The notes: generated by a model not told the origin, from the letters alone. A DNA stretch of 64,000 nt from Bacillota bacterium (GCA_023444055.1 JAEZRV010000092.1:1-64000), one strand, 5' to 3'. Shown: positions 33,877 to 43,277, counted from the first letter of the stretch. Numbers and translations: made by a program.

Positions 33877-35145
33877 TTACTTTAAAAGCCTATTCTCTAG
33901 CTTTGTCAGCTCATCGGGTAAAGGTTCTACTTCTCCATAGCGTGCAGCTGCATAGCATTTTGAAATCAAATCATTAAACGGCTTAGTTTCTGGTGCTTTC
34001 TCAGATACATCTTGGCAAATCTCATCTGAAGTTGAAGACTTGCTCATTTGAACACCATCTTGCTTCGCTTTGTCTTTAAAATACTTGAAAAGCCTTCTCG
34101 TCTTTGCTATATCGTTTGGTAATTTATTGTAGGGCACCTCTCTTACAAACAAGCTTGCAGCCTTTTGACGAATATTTTTTGCTATGTTATTAAGATTTTT
34201 ATTGTATAAACTTTGTTTTTCATCTACATGACCATCTTCATAATATCTTTTTACTGCTTGCTCTCCATTTCTAAACCAGTTAAGGATCTTTTGAATTAGC
34301 TTAATAAATGCTTTAACAATAAAATAAATTGTAAACCCAACAAATGCCACCACAATAGCTACAATCAACACATCTGTAACTAGCTGTATTATCCTTTGAA
34401 GCAATGATGGTTCTGCTTGTTCCATTTCTAATGGTAACTTAGGCTGAATTTCATAATTATTCGTTGCTGTGTTATCTATTCTTCCAAATAAGTATCCAAA
34501 TTTTTGTATAAGCCATGCTAAAATTTTAATAACAAAGCTGTATATCTTTTGAACCTGTCCTATGGCACTTATGCCAAATAATATAATTAAAGAAGCAACT
34601 GTGAAGATCTTATTATTCCTGCGCTGTGTATTACCAATTTTCATATTTTTACTACCAAATCTGCGTGAATCGTCCGTTTGCTTTATTATAAGCAAAACTA
34701 CAGAGGATATTGTAGAAATAAGAATAGCTATATTGCTAAACTGGGTTGAAATCTTAGTGATACCCTTCGCAGTTAGAAATGATAACAGCATATTAAAAAG
34801 CAACGCAGCTGCGGCTATTTGAAGTCCCATACCTTTAGCTGGATTCATCTCGCTTTTGACTTTAATAAAAATAAATATACAAATCACTACGATTATTAGC
34901 ATAAGAATATCAACTTGCCCAGACACAAGATATGCAAATACAATGGATAGTAAAATGGAAATACTTTCATGTATAAATGGCTTAATCTTAAAACGGCATA
35001 ACAAGCATGCTACAATTGTTACAAAACATAATCCGAATGATAGCAAGAATGCATTCTCCGCCGCCATAAAGAACTGAAAGATAGTAAAGCTCATAGGTAG
35101 GAATATTAAACATCCCAGTATACTAGTAACAAAAAACAAACCCAT
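33877..35145 (-). CDS. Membrane protein with C-terminal DUF4129
   Basis: 422 residues. About six membrane helices lie in the N-terminal half (starting FFVTSILGCLIFLPMSF) and another at about 250-285 (VLIVAIVVAFVGFTIYFIV). A cytosolic or extracytoplasmic tail ends with the DUF4129 pattern (FNDLISKCYAAARYGEVEPLP), the usual C-terminal tail of membrane transglutaminase-like proteins. The transglutaminase domain itself is absent. It starts four nt after the DUF58 gene, completing a MoxR-DUF58-DUF4129 operon, a combination linked to surface protein maturation. A dispersed repeat abuts the stop codon. Confidence 0.8.
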   Translation of the reverse strand: MGLFFVTSILGCLIFLPMSFTIFQFFMAAENAFLLSFGLCFVTIVACLLCRFKIKPFIHESISILLSIVFAYLVSGQVDILMLIIVVICIFIFIKVKSEMNPAKGMGLQIAAAALLFNMLLSFLTAKGITKISTQFSNIAILISTISSVVLLIIKQTDDSRRFGSKNMKIGNTQRRNNKIFTVASLIILFGISAIGQVQKIYSFVIKILAWLIQKFGYLFGRIDNTATNNYEIQPKLPLEMEQAEPSLLQRIIQLVTDVLIVAIVVAFVGFTIYFIVKAFIKLIQKILNWFRNGEQAVKRYYEDGHVDEKQSLYNKNLNNIAKNIRQKAASLFVREVPYNKLPNDIAKTRRLFKYFKDKAKQDGVQMSKSSTSDEICQDVSEKAPETKPFNDLISKCYAAARYGEVEPLPDELTKLENRLLK

Positions 35146-35148
35146 CTC

Positions 35149-36231
35149 TTATGCCACCTCACTTTCTGCAATGAGCCATTTTTCCACTTGATGTCCGTTG
35201 CGGCGGAGTTCAAATATCTCCTCCTCAATATGTTCATCAGTATAAAGAGATACTATTAAAATATCTGTGTTCCTAGAAATTGTGTTTCTCATCGACTTAA
35301 TCATTGTATGAAAAGAAACGGTTCTGTTAAGTTGAAGTTTAGCCATAGCTTCAAGAATAGCGTATAGCTGCGTTTGGCTACAGCGTGATGGTATATTTAC
35401 ATATTCTGTTTCATCCCTAAAATGTCCATTTGAGCAAAATCCGGTCGCAATGCCCTGTTTTATTGCTTTTTCAACGACAGCAGCACAGAAATGAATACCA
35501 TATTCTATTTTTTTGCTTTCCTCTTCATTTGGAAATAAATCCTGTCTTTCGCTGGTATCTATATTAAAAAGTATCATTATATTTGAATTGGCAGAGTAAT
35601 CATATTTGTAAACTTGAAGCTGATTTGTTCTTGCAGAAGCCTTCCAGTTTATCGAAGACATTGGATCACCTGCCTGATATTCTCGAACACCAGCAACAAG
35701 AAAAGGGTCTGGATTTATAAAGCGACGTACTACAACATCGCCCTGCAGTGAGTGAAAGCAATTTATCAGTTTATCCTCACTCAAAGGATTAGGATAAACT
35801 AAAAGTCTTGTATCATTATCATATGTAACAATTTTAGACATAAGCCCAAATATATCTCCAGCAGTAATTGTTACATTGCCTACATTATAATCCCCACGAG
35901 ACAAACAAGTCATCTCATGCGTTCTCTTTATTCTATAAAATGGCATAATAGAAAATACGCTTCTATGATATCCTCCTTGTGAGGTATGCATGTTCTCAAT
36001 GCTACCAAGCCTTAAATTAGGATTGATGAGTGACTCTGCCTTCATCCACGCAATCGGTAGAAAATTATTATTTTCTATATCCTCAAACATTAGGATTTTC
36101 TCACCTTCAAATACGGCACTCTCAGATACTGTCCTTTTATAAACCATTCCTCTCAAATTAAAATATTTATATAAAAGAATTTCAACTATAACCATTAACG
36201 GCAACGTAAGTGCAATCCTTAAAAATAGCAT
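35149..36231 (-). CDS. DUF58 domain protein of MoxR operon
   Basis: 360 residues from the ATG at 36231; in-frame upstream ATGs at 36243 and 36261 are possible. The chosen start matches the start position in three other genes carrying the same hairpin leader (CATGGATxTAxTTATG). An N-terminal membrane helix (about 1-20) is followed by the DUF58 hallmark YQAGDPMSSINWKASART and a beta-rich VWA-like domain (IMILFNIDTSERQDL). DUF58 proteins act with MoxR AAA+ ATPases in assembling or activating envelope proteins; the client here is unknown. The gene is separated from moxR by a MITE-like insertion inside its leader and is followed four nt later by the DUF4129 protein. Confidence 0.85.
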   Translation of the reverse strand: MLFLRIALTLPLMVIVEILLYKYFNLRGMVYKRTVSESAVFEGEKILMFEDIENNNFLPIAWMKAESLINPNLRLGSIENMHTSQGGYHRSVFSIMPFYRIKRTHEMTCLSRGDYNVGNVTITAGDIFGLMSKIVTYDNDTRLLVYPNPLSEDKLINCFHSLQGDVVVRRFINPDPFLVAGVREYQAGDPMSSINWKASARTNQLQVYKYDYSANSNIMILFNIDTSERQDLFPNEEESKKIEYGIHFCAAVVEKAIKQGIATGFCSNGHFRDETEYVNIPSRCSQTQLYAILEAMAKLQLNRTVSFHTMIKSMRNTISRNTDILIVSLYTDEHIEEEIFELRRNGHQVEKWLIAESEVA

Positions 36232-36637
36232 AAATACATCCATGTCCCACATTCTACACAAGAACTACAAAGGTCTGTTGCAAAACAAAAAATATGATAT
36301 ATCAACGGTAAACTGCTTAAATAGTACTCCCGTGCAGTATATATCTATGGCTAGCTCACGAATTTGACGCTGAAATAGTTGCGGTTCAGAACAAGCACTT
36401 CCGCCGACCGTATTACACTCGACATCCTGTCTCGGGGTAATACTCACAGCTACTTCCTGTAGCTGTGTCGGCTACAATACTTGTTCTTCACCTACTATTT
36501 CTAGCATCAATTTCTAACCGAGCTTCTCCATTGATATATATTGCACTCACGTACCATTTTAGCAATAAGTCATTGGTATACAGAAATTGTTGTTTTGCAA
36601 CAGTCCTTGACAGAAATGACATGGACTCGGCACCTCC
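36229..36637 (-). promoter_or_regulatory. Hairpin leader of the DUF58 gene, split by a MITE-like insertion
   Basis: On the minus strand the left half reads GGAGGTGCCGAGTCCATGTC (36637-36618) and the right half GGGACATGG (36248-36240), then ATGTATTT-type sequence and the start ATG at 36231. CCATGTC pairs perfectly with GACATGG. The 339-bp element at 36270-36608 lies in the loop. Without it the loop would be about 30 nt, like the other copies of this leader. Confidence 0.65.
36270..36608. mobile_element. 339-bp MITE-like element or IS remnant
   Basis: Terminal inverted repeats of 19 bp (AAGGTCTGTTGCAAAACAA at the left; AAGGACTGTTGCAAAACAA as the complement of the right end) differ at one base. 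There is no transposase frame inside, only an ACAGCTAC/GTAGCTGT hairpin. No convincing target-site duplication is seen. The CTGTTGCAAA end is reminiscent of IS6-family ends, but I do not assign a family. Confidence 0.75.
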
Positions 36638-36682
36638 TTTTTAATGTATTAGTAATTTCTTTAGCCTTTCCTTCAAAAGCTC

Positions 36683-37627
36683 TTATTCAAGCGGAACTTC
36701 GTTATGCTCAAGAATATCAATAATAATTTTTTCACCAGCATTTACACTTTGACCTGAAAGACCTTTAGGAATTATTCTATGAGCCAATACAGGTACTGCC
36801 ATAGCTTTGACATCATCAGGAGTGACAAAGACTCTTCCAGCTAGTAAAGCCTTTACCTGAATGGCCTTAAGAAGTGCTAAAGAACCTCGTGGACTAATAC
36901 CTAAATGTACACCAGAGTGTTTTCTTGATGCCTCTGTGATTTTTGTTATGTACGCCAAAATATCATCTGATACCTTAACTAAAGAATAAACTTTTGAGGC
37001 TTCGACTATATCCTGCGCGGAAACAACGCTATTTAGTTCAACAAGTGGATTATGTTCTTTAAATCTCTTTAGAATATCTATTTCAGACTTGCTATTTGGG
37101 TAGCCCATAGAGGTTTTAATTAGGAATCTGTCTAATTGTGCCTCTGGCAAAGGAAAAGTCCCTTGAATTTCCACAGGGTTTTGCGTTGCAATAACTAGAA
37201 AAGGCGATGATAATTTCTTTGTTTCACCATCAATAGTTACCTGTTTCTCCTCCATACACTCTAACATAGCAGACTGAGTACGAGGAGTAGCACGATTAAT
37301 TTCATCAGCTAACACTATATTTGAAAATATTGGACCAGGTCTAAATGTAAATTGATTTTCTTTTTGATTATAGAAATTTATGCCTGTCACATCTGATGGC
37401 AGAAGGTCTGGCGTGAACTGTATGCGTCGAAAATTACAATCAATAGATGCTGCTAATGCCCTTGCAAATACTGTCTTACCAGTTCCAGGTACATCTTCAA
37501 GCAGCATATGCCCACCTGTAATAACGCAGATCAATGATAAATCTATAATATTTTCCTTGTCAACAATAACCTTAGAAACATTTTGTTTTATTTTTTCAAC
37601 TAATAATTTAATATCCTGTAACTCCAT
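36683..37627 (-). CDS. MoxR-family AAA+ ATPase
   Basis: 314 residues, AAA_3 class. Walker A EDVPGTGKTVFARALA, Walker B IVLADEINRATPRTQSAML, sensor 1 IATQNPVEIQG and the arginine finger region EAQLDRFLIK are all present, with the C-terminal lid domain (SPRGSLALLKAIQVKALLAG). MoxR ATPases work as chaperones with DUF58 and VWA partners, both encoded next here. First gene of the operon moxR-DUF58-DUF4129. The upstream 270 nt are AT-rich without a clear promoter. Confidence 0.93.
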   Translation of the reverse strand: MELQDIKLLVEKIKQNVSKVIVDKENIIDLSLICVITGGHMLLEDVPGTGKTVFARALAASIDCNFRRIQFTPDLLPSDVTGINFYNQKENQFTFRPGPIFSNIVLADEINRATPRTQSAMLECMEEKQVTIDGETKKLSSPFLVIATQNPVEIQGTFPLPEAQLDRFLIKTSMGYPNSKSEIDILKRFKEHNPLVELNSVVSAQDIVEASKVYSLVKVSDDILAYITKITEASRKHSGVHLGISPRGSLALLKAIQVKALLAGRVFVTPDDVKAMAVPVLAHRIIPKGLSGQSVNAGEKIIIDILEHNEVPLE

Positions 37628-37901
37628 AATTTTATATACTCCCTTTAAGTTTTTCCTAATTATAACATATGAAAAGGAAAATCTATGGGTGGATGTTGTT
37701 CAAATTAGGTTCAAATCTTGTCAAGGTTAATGGTTTTCAATTCCAGTTTGTTTTATATTTGTGATTGTTTGTATAATTTTGTTCATGCCTAATATACATA
37801 CTCTCAAACTAATATCCTAATTTGTCAAAACCTCTAATTAATTATACACTTGTTACATGTTTTTATCTGTTTAATGTGCTTTTATCTGTGTCTTATCTGT
37901 T

Positions 37902-38273
37902 TTATTCTTTACTGCGCTTTTTATCTTTAGTCTTACCGAATATTTCATATATGCCCATAGCAAATAGGAACACGCCAAAAATCTTTCGTAATATGTCTCC
38001 ATCCATTGATAAAGCAATATTTGAACCTATAATTGCGCCACCTAATCCGAAAAGCAAAATAGGTATGCCTACTTTAAAGTCAACATTTTTGTGCTTAATA
38101 TGGATTGCAAGTGCTACTATAGCAGTAGGTATGAAGAATAGTAAATTAACGCTCTGTGCCACATGCTGTTCAGGTTTAACAAAAAAAACAAGTGCTGGTA
38201 TTAGAATTGCTCCTCCACCTATCCCCATTCCGCTTATAATTCCAGCTGCTAAACCTATTAATACAACTATCAT
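37902..38273 (-). CDS. Half-size TauE/SafE (TSUP) family permease
   Basis: 123 residues with four membrane helices. It contains the TSUP signature region GLAAGIISGMGIGGGAILIP and a helix with LLFGLGGAIIGSNIA. Usual TSUP proteins have about 250 residues and eight helices made of two such repeats. A second half-size gene lies upstream (38387-38758), so the two probably form a heterodimer. The family moves sulfite, sulfonates or other organic anions across the membrane. Substrate unknown. Confidence 0.85.
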   Translation of the reverse strand: MIVVLIGLAAGIISGMGIGGGAILIPALVFFVKPEQHVAQSVNLLFFIPTAIVALAIHIKHKNVDFKVGIPILLFGLGGAIIGSNIALSMDGDILRKIFGVFLFAMGIYEIFGKTKDKKRSKE

Positions 38274-38386
38274 TCCGTTTCTCCTGCTTCCTGATTATTA
38301 TTGATAGATAATATATTCAACTTTCCCACCACATTATGGACTCTTTTCTGTCGCTTGCAGAAAAGCCCATCAAAATACAAACAGCA

Positions 38387-38758
38387 TTAAAAAATCATTT
38401 TAAAAGCTGCAATTATCATAAATGCTCCAAATATTTTTCTTAGTAAACCTGATGGGCATTTGTTAAGTAAAAAAGCTCCTATAGCTCCGCCTACCACTCC
38501 ACCGGCCATAGCCTTCCATGTTATATTCCAATCCACGTAGTTATTTGACAAGTAAAAATATGTGCTTACCAAAGTTAAAGGTAATATAATCAGCAAAGCT
38601 GTTGCATGAGCTTTATGATCATCTTCTCCCAATAAAAACACCATAGCTGGAACTGCAATAGTTCCGCCTCCTGAGCCAAAAAGACCATTTGCAATCCCAG
38701 CTGCAAATCCAATACCAATGTATTTAATTATTTTTAATGCTCTGTTTGACATAGCCAT
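38387..38758 (-). CDS. Half-size TauE/SafE (TSUP) family permease
   Basis: 123 residues, four membrane helices, signature GFAAGIANGLFGSGGGTIAVP and GGVVGGAIGAFLLNKCP. AAGGAT lies three nt before the ATG. It pairs with the downstream half permease (113 nt apart, same strand); the glycine-rich re-entrant motifs of the two (GLFGSGGG and GMGIGGG) correspond to the two halves of a full-length TSUP protein. This is a natural split gene or ancestral form rather than a frameshift, since each has its own start and SD. Confidence 0.85.
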   Translation of the reverse strand: MAMSNRALKIIKYIGIGFAAGIANGLFGSGGGTIAVPAMVFLLGEDDHKAHATALLIILPLTLVSTYFYLSNNYVDWNITWKAMAGGVVGGAIGAFLLNKCPSGLLRKIFGAFMIIAAFKMIF

Positions 38759-38966
38759 TATATCCTTACCTTTTTAAAATAGCCTGAATGTTTGGAATAG
38801 TCTAAATATTTAAATAGTATTTTATAGCCATTTGTTCAAAACTTAGTATTCCCCATATCTTTAATAACATAAGATAAAATATATTAATGACTTAAAAAAT
38901 CTTGTATATTTTAACACTACAAATTATAATCTAGTGTATATAGAAAATTAGTTTTAAATAGAAAAA

Positions 38967-40238
38967 ATGCAAAATAATCAAATTAACCATGAGGTGTATA
39001 TGGAAAACGGTGTAAATAGTAGCAATAATAGTAACAATAATAATACCACTAAAAAAATAAGTGCTAGCACTTACAATTTATTTGGTAGTAAGTTTTTCAG
39101 ATATGGATGTTATCTTTTATTGAGTTTATTGATAATATTTATGTTTAGGAAAATTGATTTCTTCATTGATCCAATTAGAAGCTTTATTTACTCAATAATT
39201 TTTCCTCTTCTTTTTGGAGGAATTCTCTATTATGTTTTAAGACCACTTGTAAGATTACTGGAAAAAGCTAAACTTCCTAGGATTTTAGCTGTATTACTGT
39301 CATTTGTAATCGTGCTTTTTGCCTTAACTGTATTTTTCACTTATACAGGCTCTGTTATTGGTACTCAGTTTACTGAATTTAGGCAAAGTCTACCATATAT
39401 TTATTCAAAAGCTCAAAGTACAGTTAACAGCATTTTAGATAGTAACTTTTTAAGTTATTTCAGCATTCCAGAAATACAAAGCTTAAATTTGACTGCCAAG
39501 CTTTCTGAATTAGCAGGAAACATTACCAAAAGTCTGGGAACAGGTACTATCAACTTTATTGGAACTATTACAAACATTGGTTCTATTATAGTAATTATAC
39601 CTATTGTTTTGTTTTACTTCCTTATTGATAGTCATAAATTTTCACCAAGCGTTGTTAGGTTCGCCCCAATAAAACATAAAAAAAACATCAGAGAGATATT
39701 AGCTGATATAGATTTAGTATTATCTAATTACATTGCCGGTCAGCTTTTAGTTGCTTTCTTAATAGGTGTTTCCATGTATATAGGCTACTTGATAATTGGT
39801 CTAAAGTACTCGTTAATATTAGCAATCTTTGCGATGATAACCTGTATCATCCCCTTTTTCGGTCCTTGGTTGGGTATAATTCCAGCTATTCTTTTATCAT
39901 TAGCAAGCGGTAATCCTTTTATGGCTCTTAAAATATTAATAGTAATGCTTATTGTACAACAAATAGACAATAGCTTCATATCTCCTCAAGTTATGAAGAA
40001 AAGCATGGATATTCACCCTTTGACTGTAATACTCTTGTTGATGGGAATTATACCTATTTTGGGATTTATCGGGTTAATTATAGTTATTCCACTTTATTCA
40101 GCTATTAAAGTCACAATAAAAAACATTGTAGAAATGTACTATCCTGAATATTCTAAAACATTAGATTTTGACAAACCTACACAGGCACCGCAGGAAAAGA
40201 AATCTATTAATATACCTTTACCCAAAAAGAAGAAATAG
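38967..40238 (+). CDS. AI-2E family (PerM-like) transporter
   Basis: 423 residues. A polar Asn-rich N-terminus (residues 1-30) precedes the AI-2E/PerM fold: helices at about 48-65, 70-92 and 105-130, a soluble insert, then a tight cluster of C-terminal helices. Conserved ITCIIPFFGPWLGIIPAI and QIDNSFISPQVMKKSMDIHP are present. The family exports autoinducer-2 or acts in ion/H+ exchange in various bacteria; the substrate here is open. An alternative start at 39000 has GAGGTG before it; the ATG at 38967 has no clear SD. Monocistronic on the plus strand with a hairpin after the stop. Confidence 0.9.
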   Translation: MQNNQINHEVYMENGVNSSNNSNNNNTTKKISASTYNLFGSKFFRYGCYLLLSLLIIFMFRKIDFFIDPIRSFIYSIIFPLLFGGILYYVLRPLVRLLEKAKLPRILAVLLSFVIVLFALTVFFTYTGSVIGTQFTEFRQSLPYIYSKAQSTVNSILDSNFLSYFSIPEIQSLNLTAKLSELAGNITKSLGTGTINFIGTITNIGSIIVIIPIVLFYFLIDSHKFSPSVVRFAPIKHKKNIREILADIDLVLSNYIAGQLLVAFLIGVSMYIGYLIIGLKYSLILAIFAMITCIIPFFGPWLGIIPAILLSLASGNPFMALKILIVMLIVQQIDNSFISPQVMKKSMDIHPLTVILLLMGIIPILGFIGLIIVIPLYSAIKVTIKNIVEMYYPEYSKTLDFDKPTQAPQEKKSINIPLPKKKK

Positions 40239-40259
40239 GAATATCATTCAGCTTATAAT

Positions 40260-40310
40260 ATGCACCCCAAATGTTTAGACAAATTATATCTAATATTTGG
40301 AAGTGCATTT
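40260..40310 (+). terminator. Terminator-like hairpin after the AI-2E transporter
   Basis: TGCAC (40261-40265) pairs with GTGCA (40303-40307), with inner CAAAT/ATTTG and TAGA/TCTA pairs, followed by TTTAATTTT. Lies 20 nt after the stop. Confidence 0.6.
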
Positions 40311-40512
40311 AATTTTAACAAATTACTCAATAGAACTAAAAACAGAAATCATATATCCTATAAATAATATTATATTAATTTTAGAGATAATATCACTTTT
40401 TATGAATATATTTATAGAGAGCGCTATTTAAAATGATAAGACATATCATGCTTACCATATCTAGGTAAATATCTAGGTGAATAGTGTGAAATTTATAAAA
40501 CATCTTAAAAAA

Positions 40513-40583
40513 GGGGGGGATCTAGTCCATACCATTAATTTAGTGTGTTCCGTATCAAATTTAGGGGTATGGATATAATTATG
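40513..40583 (+). promoter_or_regulatory. Hairpin leader of the 331-residue unknown gene
   Basis: A GGGGGGGATCTAG stretch is followed by CCATACC (40527-40533), a 32-nt loop and GGTATGG (40566-40572), then ATATAATT and the start ATG at 40581. The same architecture, with different but compensating stem bases, precedes minC, mrdA and the DUF58 gene. Confidence 0.7.
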
Positions 40584-41576
40584 CAAAATAATGCAAAGAG
40601 ACTTATTATAATTTCTCTATTGTTAATTTGTTTTTCTATAATTGCCATATGCATACGCGTCAATGATCAACAACAATCTTCTAAACATTGTATATCTGGC
40701 GGCTACCTTAAGCAAGCTTCAAAAAGTGATGACTTAGACATATATGATGGCAGCTTATCAAGACAAACAATATCCATAATAAACAAAAAAATGTCCAACC
40801 AGAACGAAACCTTTTTTAGACCTTCCAAGGTTATAGCAATAAATAATAATTTCCCTGATATAAATAGCTTTTCACAGACATTTGAAAATGGTATTGTGCC
40901 GACTTCACTCATAGACAATCCTGAAAACACGATAATAAATTATTTTAGTGTTTTACAGCAAGCATCCTACCTTACAGAAAGCAAAAATGGAGGATGCGGA
41001 GATGTAGGTTACTCTAAAACTCCATATCCAATTGCTTATAAATTTCTATCAGAAAACAATAAGAAATCTATGTCTTATGACGTTTATTTAACCTCTTATG
41101 AAGGTATTGGCCATATAAATTTACTAAAAGTACTTCCAATTATAACAAAGAATACAAATGAATATAAATACTTTATAGAACTTGAAATACTTGAAGGAAG
41201 CAATGTTGGTGTCACAACATTTAATTATTATACAGGCGAGCTTATTCTTACTAAAACAAATGAGTTATTCTATATTGATTCTTTATATTTAATTCCTGAA
41301 GATTTCTTCTTTGCAGCCTATCATGGATGGGCACATAATGCAGAGATGTATGTTGAAATAGTATATGGAAACTGGTGTGGCTTAATCATGAAACAATACG
41401 CTCCAGAACAAGACGATTATAAGAAAAAAATAATTATTGATGGTGTCGATAATAAAAAATACATGTTTGAGTTCGCCAAACTCACTAATGGCACTGATAT
41501 ACTTATCAACTCTCTAGTCAAAGAAGACAACAATTGGATACCAGTAGAAATAAATCGGGATCAGCAGAGTTCTTAG
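40581..41576 (+). CDS. Membrane-anchored protein of unknown family
   Basis: 331 residues from the ATG at 40581; a GTG at 40545 would add 12 residues but lies inside the conserved hairpin leader. A signal anchor at about residues 8-26 (LIIISLLLICFSIIAICI) is followed by an extracytoplasmic domain rich in Asn, Lys and Tyr. Short recognisable stretches are YLTESKNGGCGDVGYSKTPY, YDVYLTSYEGIGHINLLKVL and the C-terminal IPVEINRD. I do not recognise the family. It stands alone between two hairpins. Its link to minC, mrdA and the DUF58 gene is the shared leader, which suggests an envelope-related role by association only. Confidence 0.65.
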   Translation: MQNNAKRLIIISLLLICFSIIAICIRVNDQQQSSKHCISGGYLKQASKSDDLDIYDGSLSRQTISIINKKMSNQNETFFRPSKVIAINNNFPDINSFSQTFENGIVPTSLIDNPENTIINYFSVLQQASYLTESKNGGCGDVGYSKTPYPIAYKFLSENNKKSMSYDVYLTSYEGIGHINLLKVLPIITKNTNEYKYFIELEILEGSNVGVTTFNYYTGELILTKTNELFYIDSLYLIPEDFFFAAYHGWAHNAEMYVEIVYGNWCGLIMKQYAPEQDDYKKKIIIDGVDNKKYMFEFAKLTNGTDILINSLVKEDNNWIPVEINRDQQSS

Positions 41577-41629
41577 GTTATATGGAGCTTTAGCGACATA
41601 GAACCTTAGAAATCGCAATCGGGATAATT

Positions 41630-41664
41630 ACTGCCACTTATCGAGTTTCGAGATTAGTGGCAGT
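41630..41664 (+). terminator. Hairpin between convergent genes
   Basis: ACTGCCACT (41630-41638) pairs with AGTGGCAGT (41656-41664), with a TCGAGTTTCGA-like loop stem, followed by TTATCATT. It can serve the plus-strand gene, and possibly the convergent flavodoxin gene. Confidence 0.6.
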
Positions 41665-41687
41665 TTATCATTCTCCCCAAATAATGC

Positions 41688-42122
41688 TTAAGATTTTAAG
41701 CTATCGTGTACCTTTCTTGCAAATGCCTTTGCTGCTTTAATATCTTCGCTGTCTGGTTTATTTCTATTAAAAAATATGAAATATTTACCTTTGCATGAAA
41801 ATGTCTCATCAACAACATTTATTCCCTTCTCTTTCAATAAAGACTTAACAGTTTCTATCGCCCTCTTATCGTCTCCACCCTTTGTGCCAAATACTGCTAC
41901 ATTTTTAACCCTATCGCTATTTAATGTTCTTACAAATTCAATCATTTTAGGGTCTGGCTTTCCAGCATATACTCCTGTTCCCAGAAAAAGCAATTGCACT
42001 TTCTCTGGAGGATATGCAGGAGGCACTTGCTCAGTCTTTGGTACTTCTAACTCCTCTGCTATTGCCTCAGCAACTTTTTTTGTGTTTCCACCTTTACTAT
42101 AGTACAAAACCCATGTTTTCAT
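41688..42122 (-). CDS. Flavodoxin family protein
   Basis: 144 residues. The FMN phosphate loop is seen at the N-terminus (LYYSKGGNTKKVAEAIAE), with the core strand VQLLFLGTGVYAGKPDP and VAVFGTKGGDD following. This matches short flavodoxins that carry electrons in place of ferredoxin or act as NAD(P)H:FMN-linked proteins. It is slightly short for a classical flavodoxin, but the fold seems complete. Divergent from the plus-strand lipoprotein cluster. Confidence 0.88.
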   Translation of the reverse strand: MKTWVLYYSKGGNTKKVAEAIAEELEVPKTEQVPPAYPPEKVQLLFLGTGVYAGKPDPKMIEFVRTLNSDRVKNVAVFGTKGGDDKRAIETVKSLLKEKGINVVDETFSCKGKYFIFFNRNKPDSEDIKAAKAFARKVHDSLKS

Positions 42123-42426
42123 GCTTAACCCCTCACATTTAAATTATTATATATTCGAATCAGCTTTGGATTCATACAAGTCAATCCAATAATTATTATA
42201 CATTTTTTTCTTGAAAAAATAACTATTTTTTATCAATACATTTTCTAATTTTATCCTAGCTTAATAAGTTGTATCTTTATAAAAACCACGTATTGATAAA
42301 ATATAGGAATATAGCATAATCCACAACTTATTTTTACAATTTATCTCCAAATAAGCATGTTAATATATTGATAGAGAATAACAATATTATCCTAAATTGA
42401 AATGCGCGACCATCGGAGGTTATAAC
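42123..42426. other. Divergent intergenic region
   Basis: Very AT-rich. The ~90 bp before the first lipoprotein-like gene (from TTTTACAATTTAT to the SD GGAGG) are clearly related to those before its paralog at 43278, so the duplication covered the upstream region as well. No confident -35/-10 pair. Confidence 0.4.
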
Positions 42427-43128
42427 ATGAATAAAATATGCAGTATTATAATTTTGCTTTCAGTGTCTATACTTATCCTTAATGGGTACGGTAGTACTGA
42501 AAATCAACAAGCTATCGCCGATACCACACAACAGGTTAAGCAAGCAGTAAAGGATACGCCACGTCAAGTAGGACAAAAGCAATATTCATCAAGTATAGAA
42601 GGGTTCGAATTCGACAAATCCTACGATGAGGCAGATATCATCGCACAGGTTAAGATATTGGAATGGCTTGGCGAAAGCAATAACCCAGACGAAGGAGAAT
42701 CAACATTTTTTAAAGCAAAATTAGAAAAAACATATAAAAACACTGGTGATAGTAGCTTAAAAGAAATAAAGCTATTACAGGATGGCAATTCACATTATAC
42801 AAATAAGGAATTACCTTTATTTAAAAATGGTGACAAATTGATACTATATCTAAAAAAAGCTGTCGGCGAAGGATATGAAGGTACTTACTGGATATTGGGT
42901 AGTTACTCTGGAGTCTTCAGAATTATAAATACTGACGGTCAGGATTTTGTTGTAAAGCAGGTTGGAGACTGCCCACAATTATCATCTGCATTAGCCACAG
43001 AAGATAGTGCCAAGGTCAGAAAAATATTATTCGAGGAATACAAGATAGAATTTTCAAATGTAGGTAACCGCATACTTGAAATTTATGAACTGGATAAGGT
43101 TGAGAAGTTGATTAGTGATAGAAAGTAA
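42427..43128 (+). CDS. Secreted lipoprotein-like protein, copy 1 (lipobox Cys lost)
   Basis: 233 residues from the ATG at 42427, with GGAGG seven nt upstream. The signal peptide MNKICSIIILLSVSILILNG is followed by Tyr (TAC) where copy 2 has Cys (TGC). The lipid-acceptor residue of the ILNGC lipobox is therefore missing and the protein would not be lipidated. The mature domain (FDKSYDEADIIAQVKILEWL; KAKLEKTYKN; ELPLFKNGDKLILYLKK) resembles small extracytoplasmic proteins with an OB- or beta-barrel-like core. The family has no name known to me. About 90% identical to copy 2, diverging only in the last ~50 residues (QLSSALATEDSAKVRKIL versus SLSSAIASDDSDKIIKKL). Confidence 0.8.
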   Translation: MNKICSIIILLSVSILILNGYGSTENQQAIADTTQQVKQAVKDTPRQVGQKQYSSSIEGFEFDKSYDEADIIAQVKILEWLGESNNPDEGESTFFKAKLEKTYKNTGDSSLKEIKLLQDGNSHYTNKELPLFKNGDKLILYLKKAVGEGYEGTYWILGSYSGVFRIINTDGQDFVVKQVGDCPQLSSALATEDSAKVRKILFEEYKIEFSNVGNRILEIYELDKVEKLISDRK

Positions 43129-43277
43129 CTCAAACCTTATAAAACTTATTATAAGTAATCCAACCAAAATTCGACTACCTAATTTTACAATTTGTTTCAA
43201 ACAAGTCTATTAATATATTAACAGATACAAGTAATATATTTAATAATTTTCAAACAATAACTATAGGAGGTAATAAA

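Noticed and set aside
36265..36447. 60-codon minus frame inside the MITE-like element
   Set aside because: No SD, no family pattern, and it runs out through the terminal repeat; most likely chance.
36270..36608. Assignment of the 339-bp element to the IS6 family from its CTGTTGCAAA end
   Set aside because: Only about ten bases resemble IS6 ends; no transposase remnant or 8-bp target duplication is visible.
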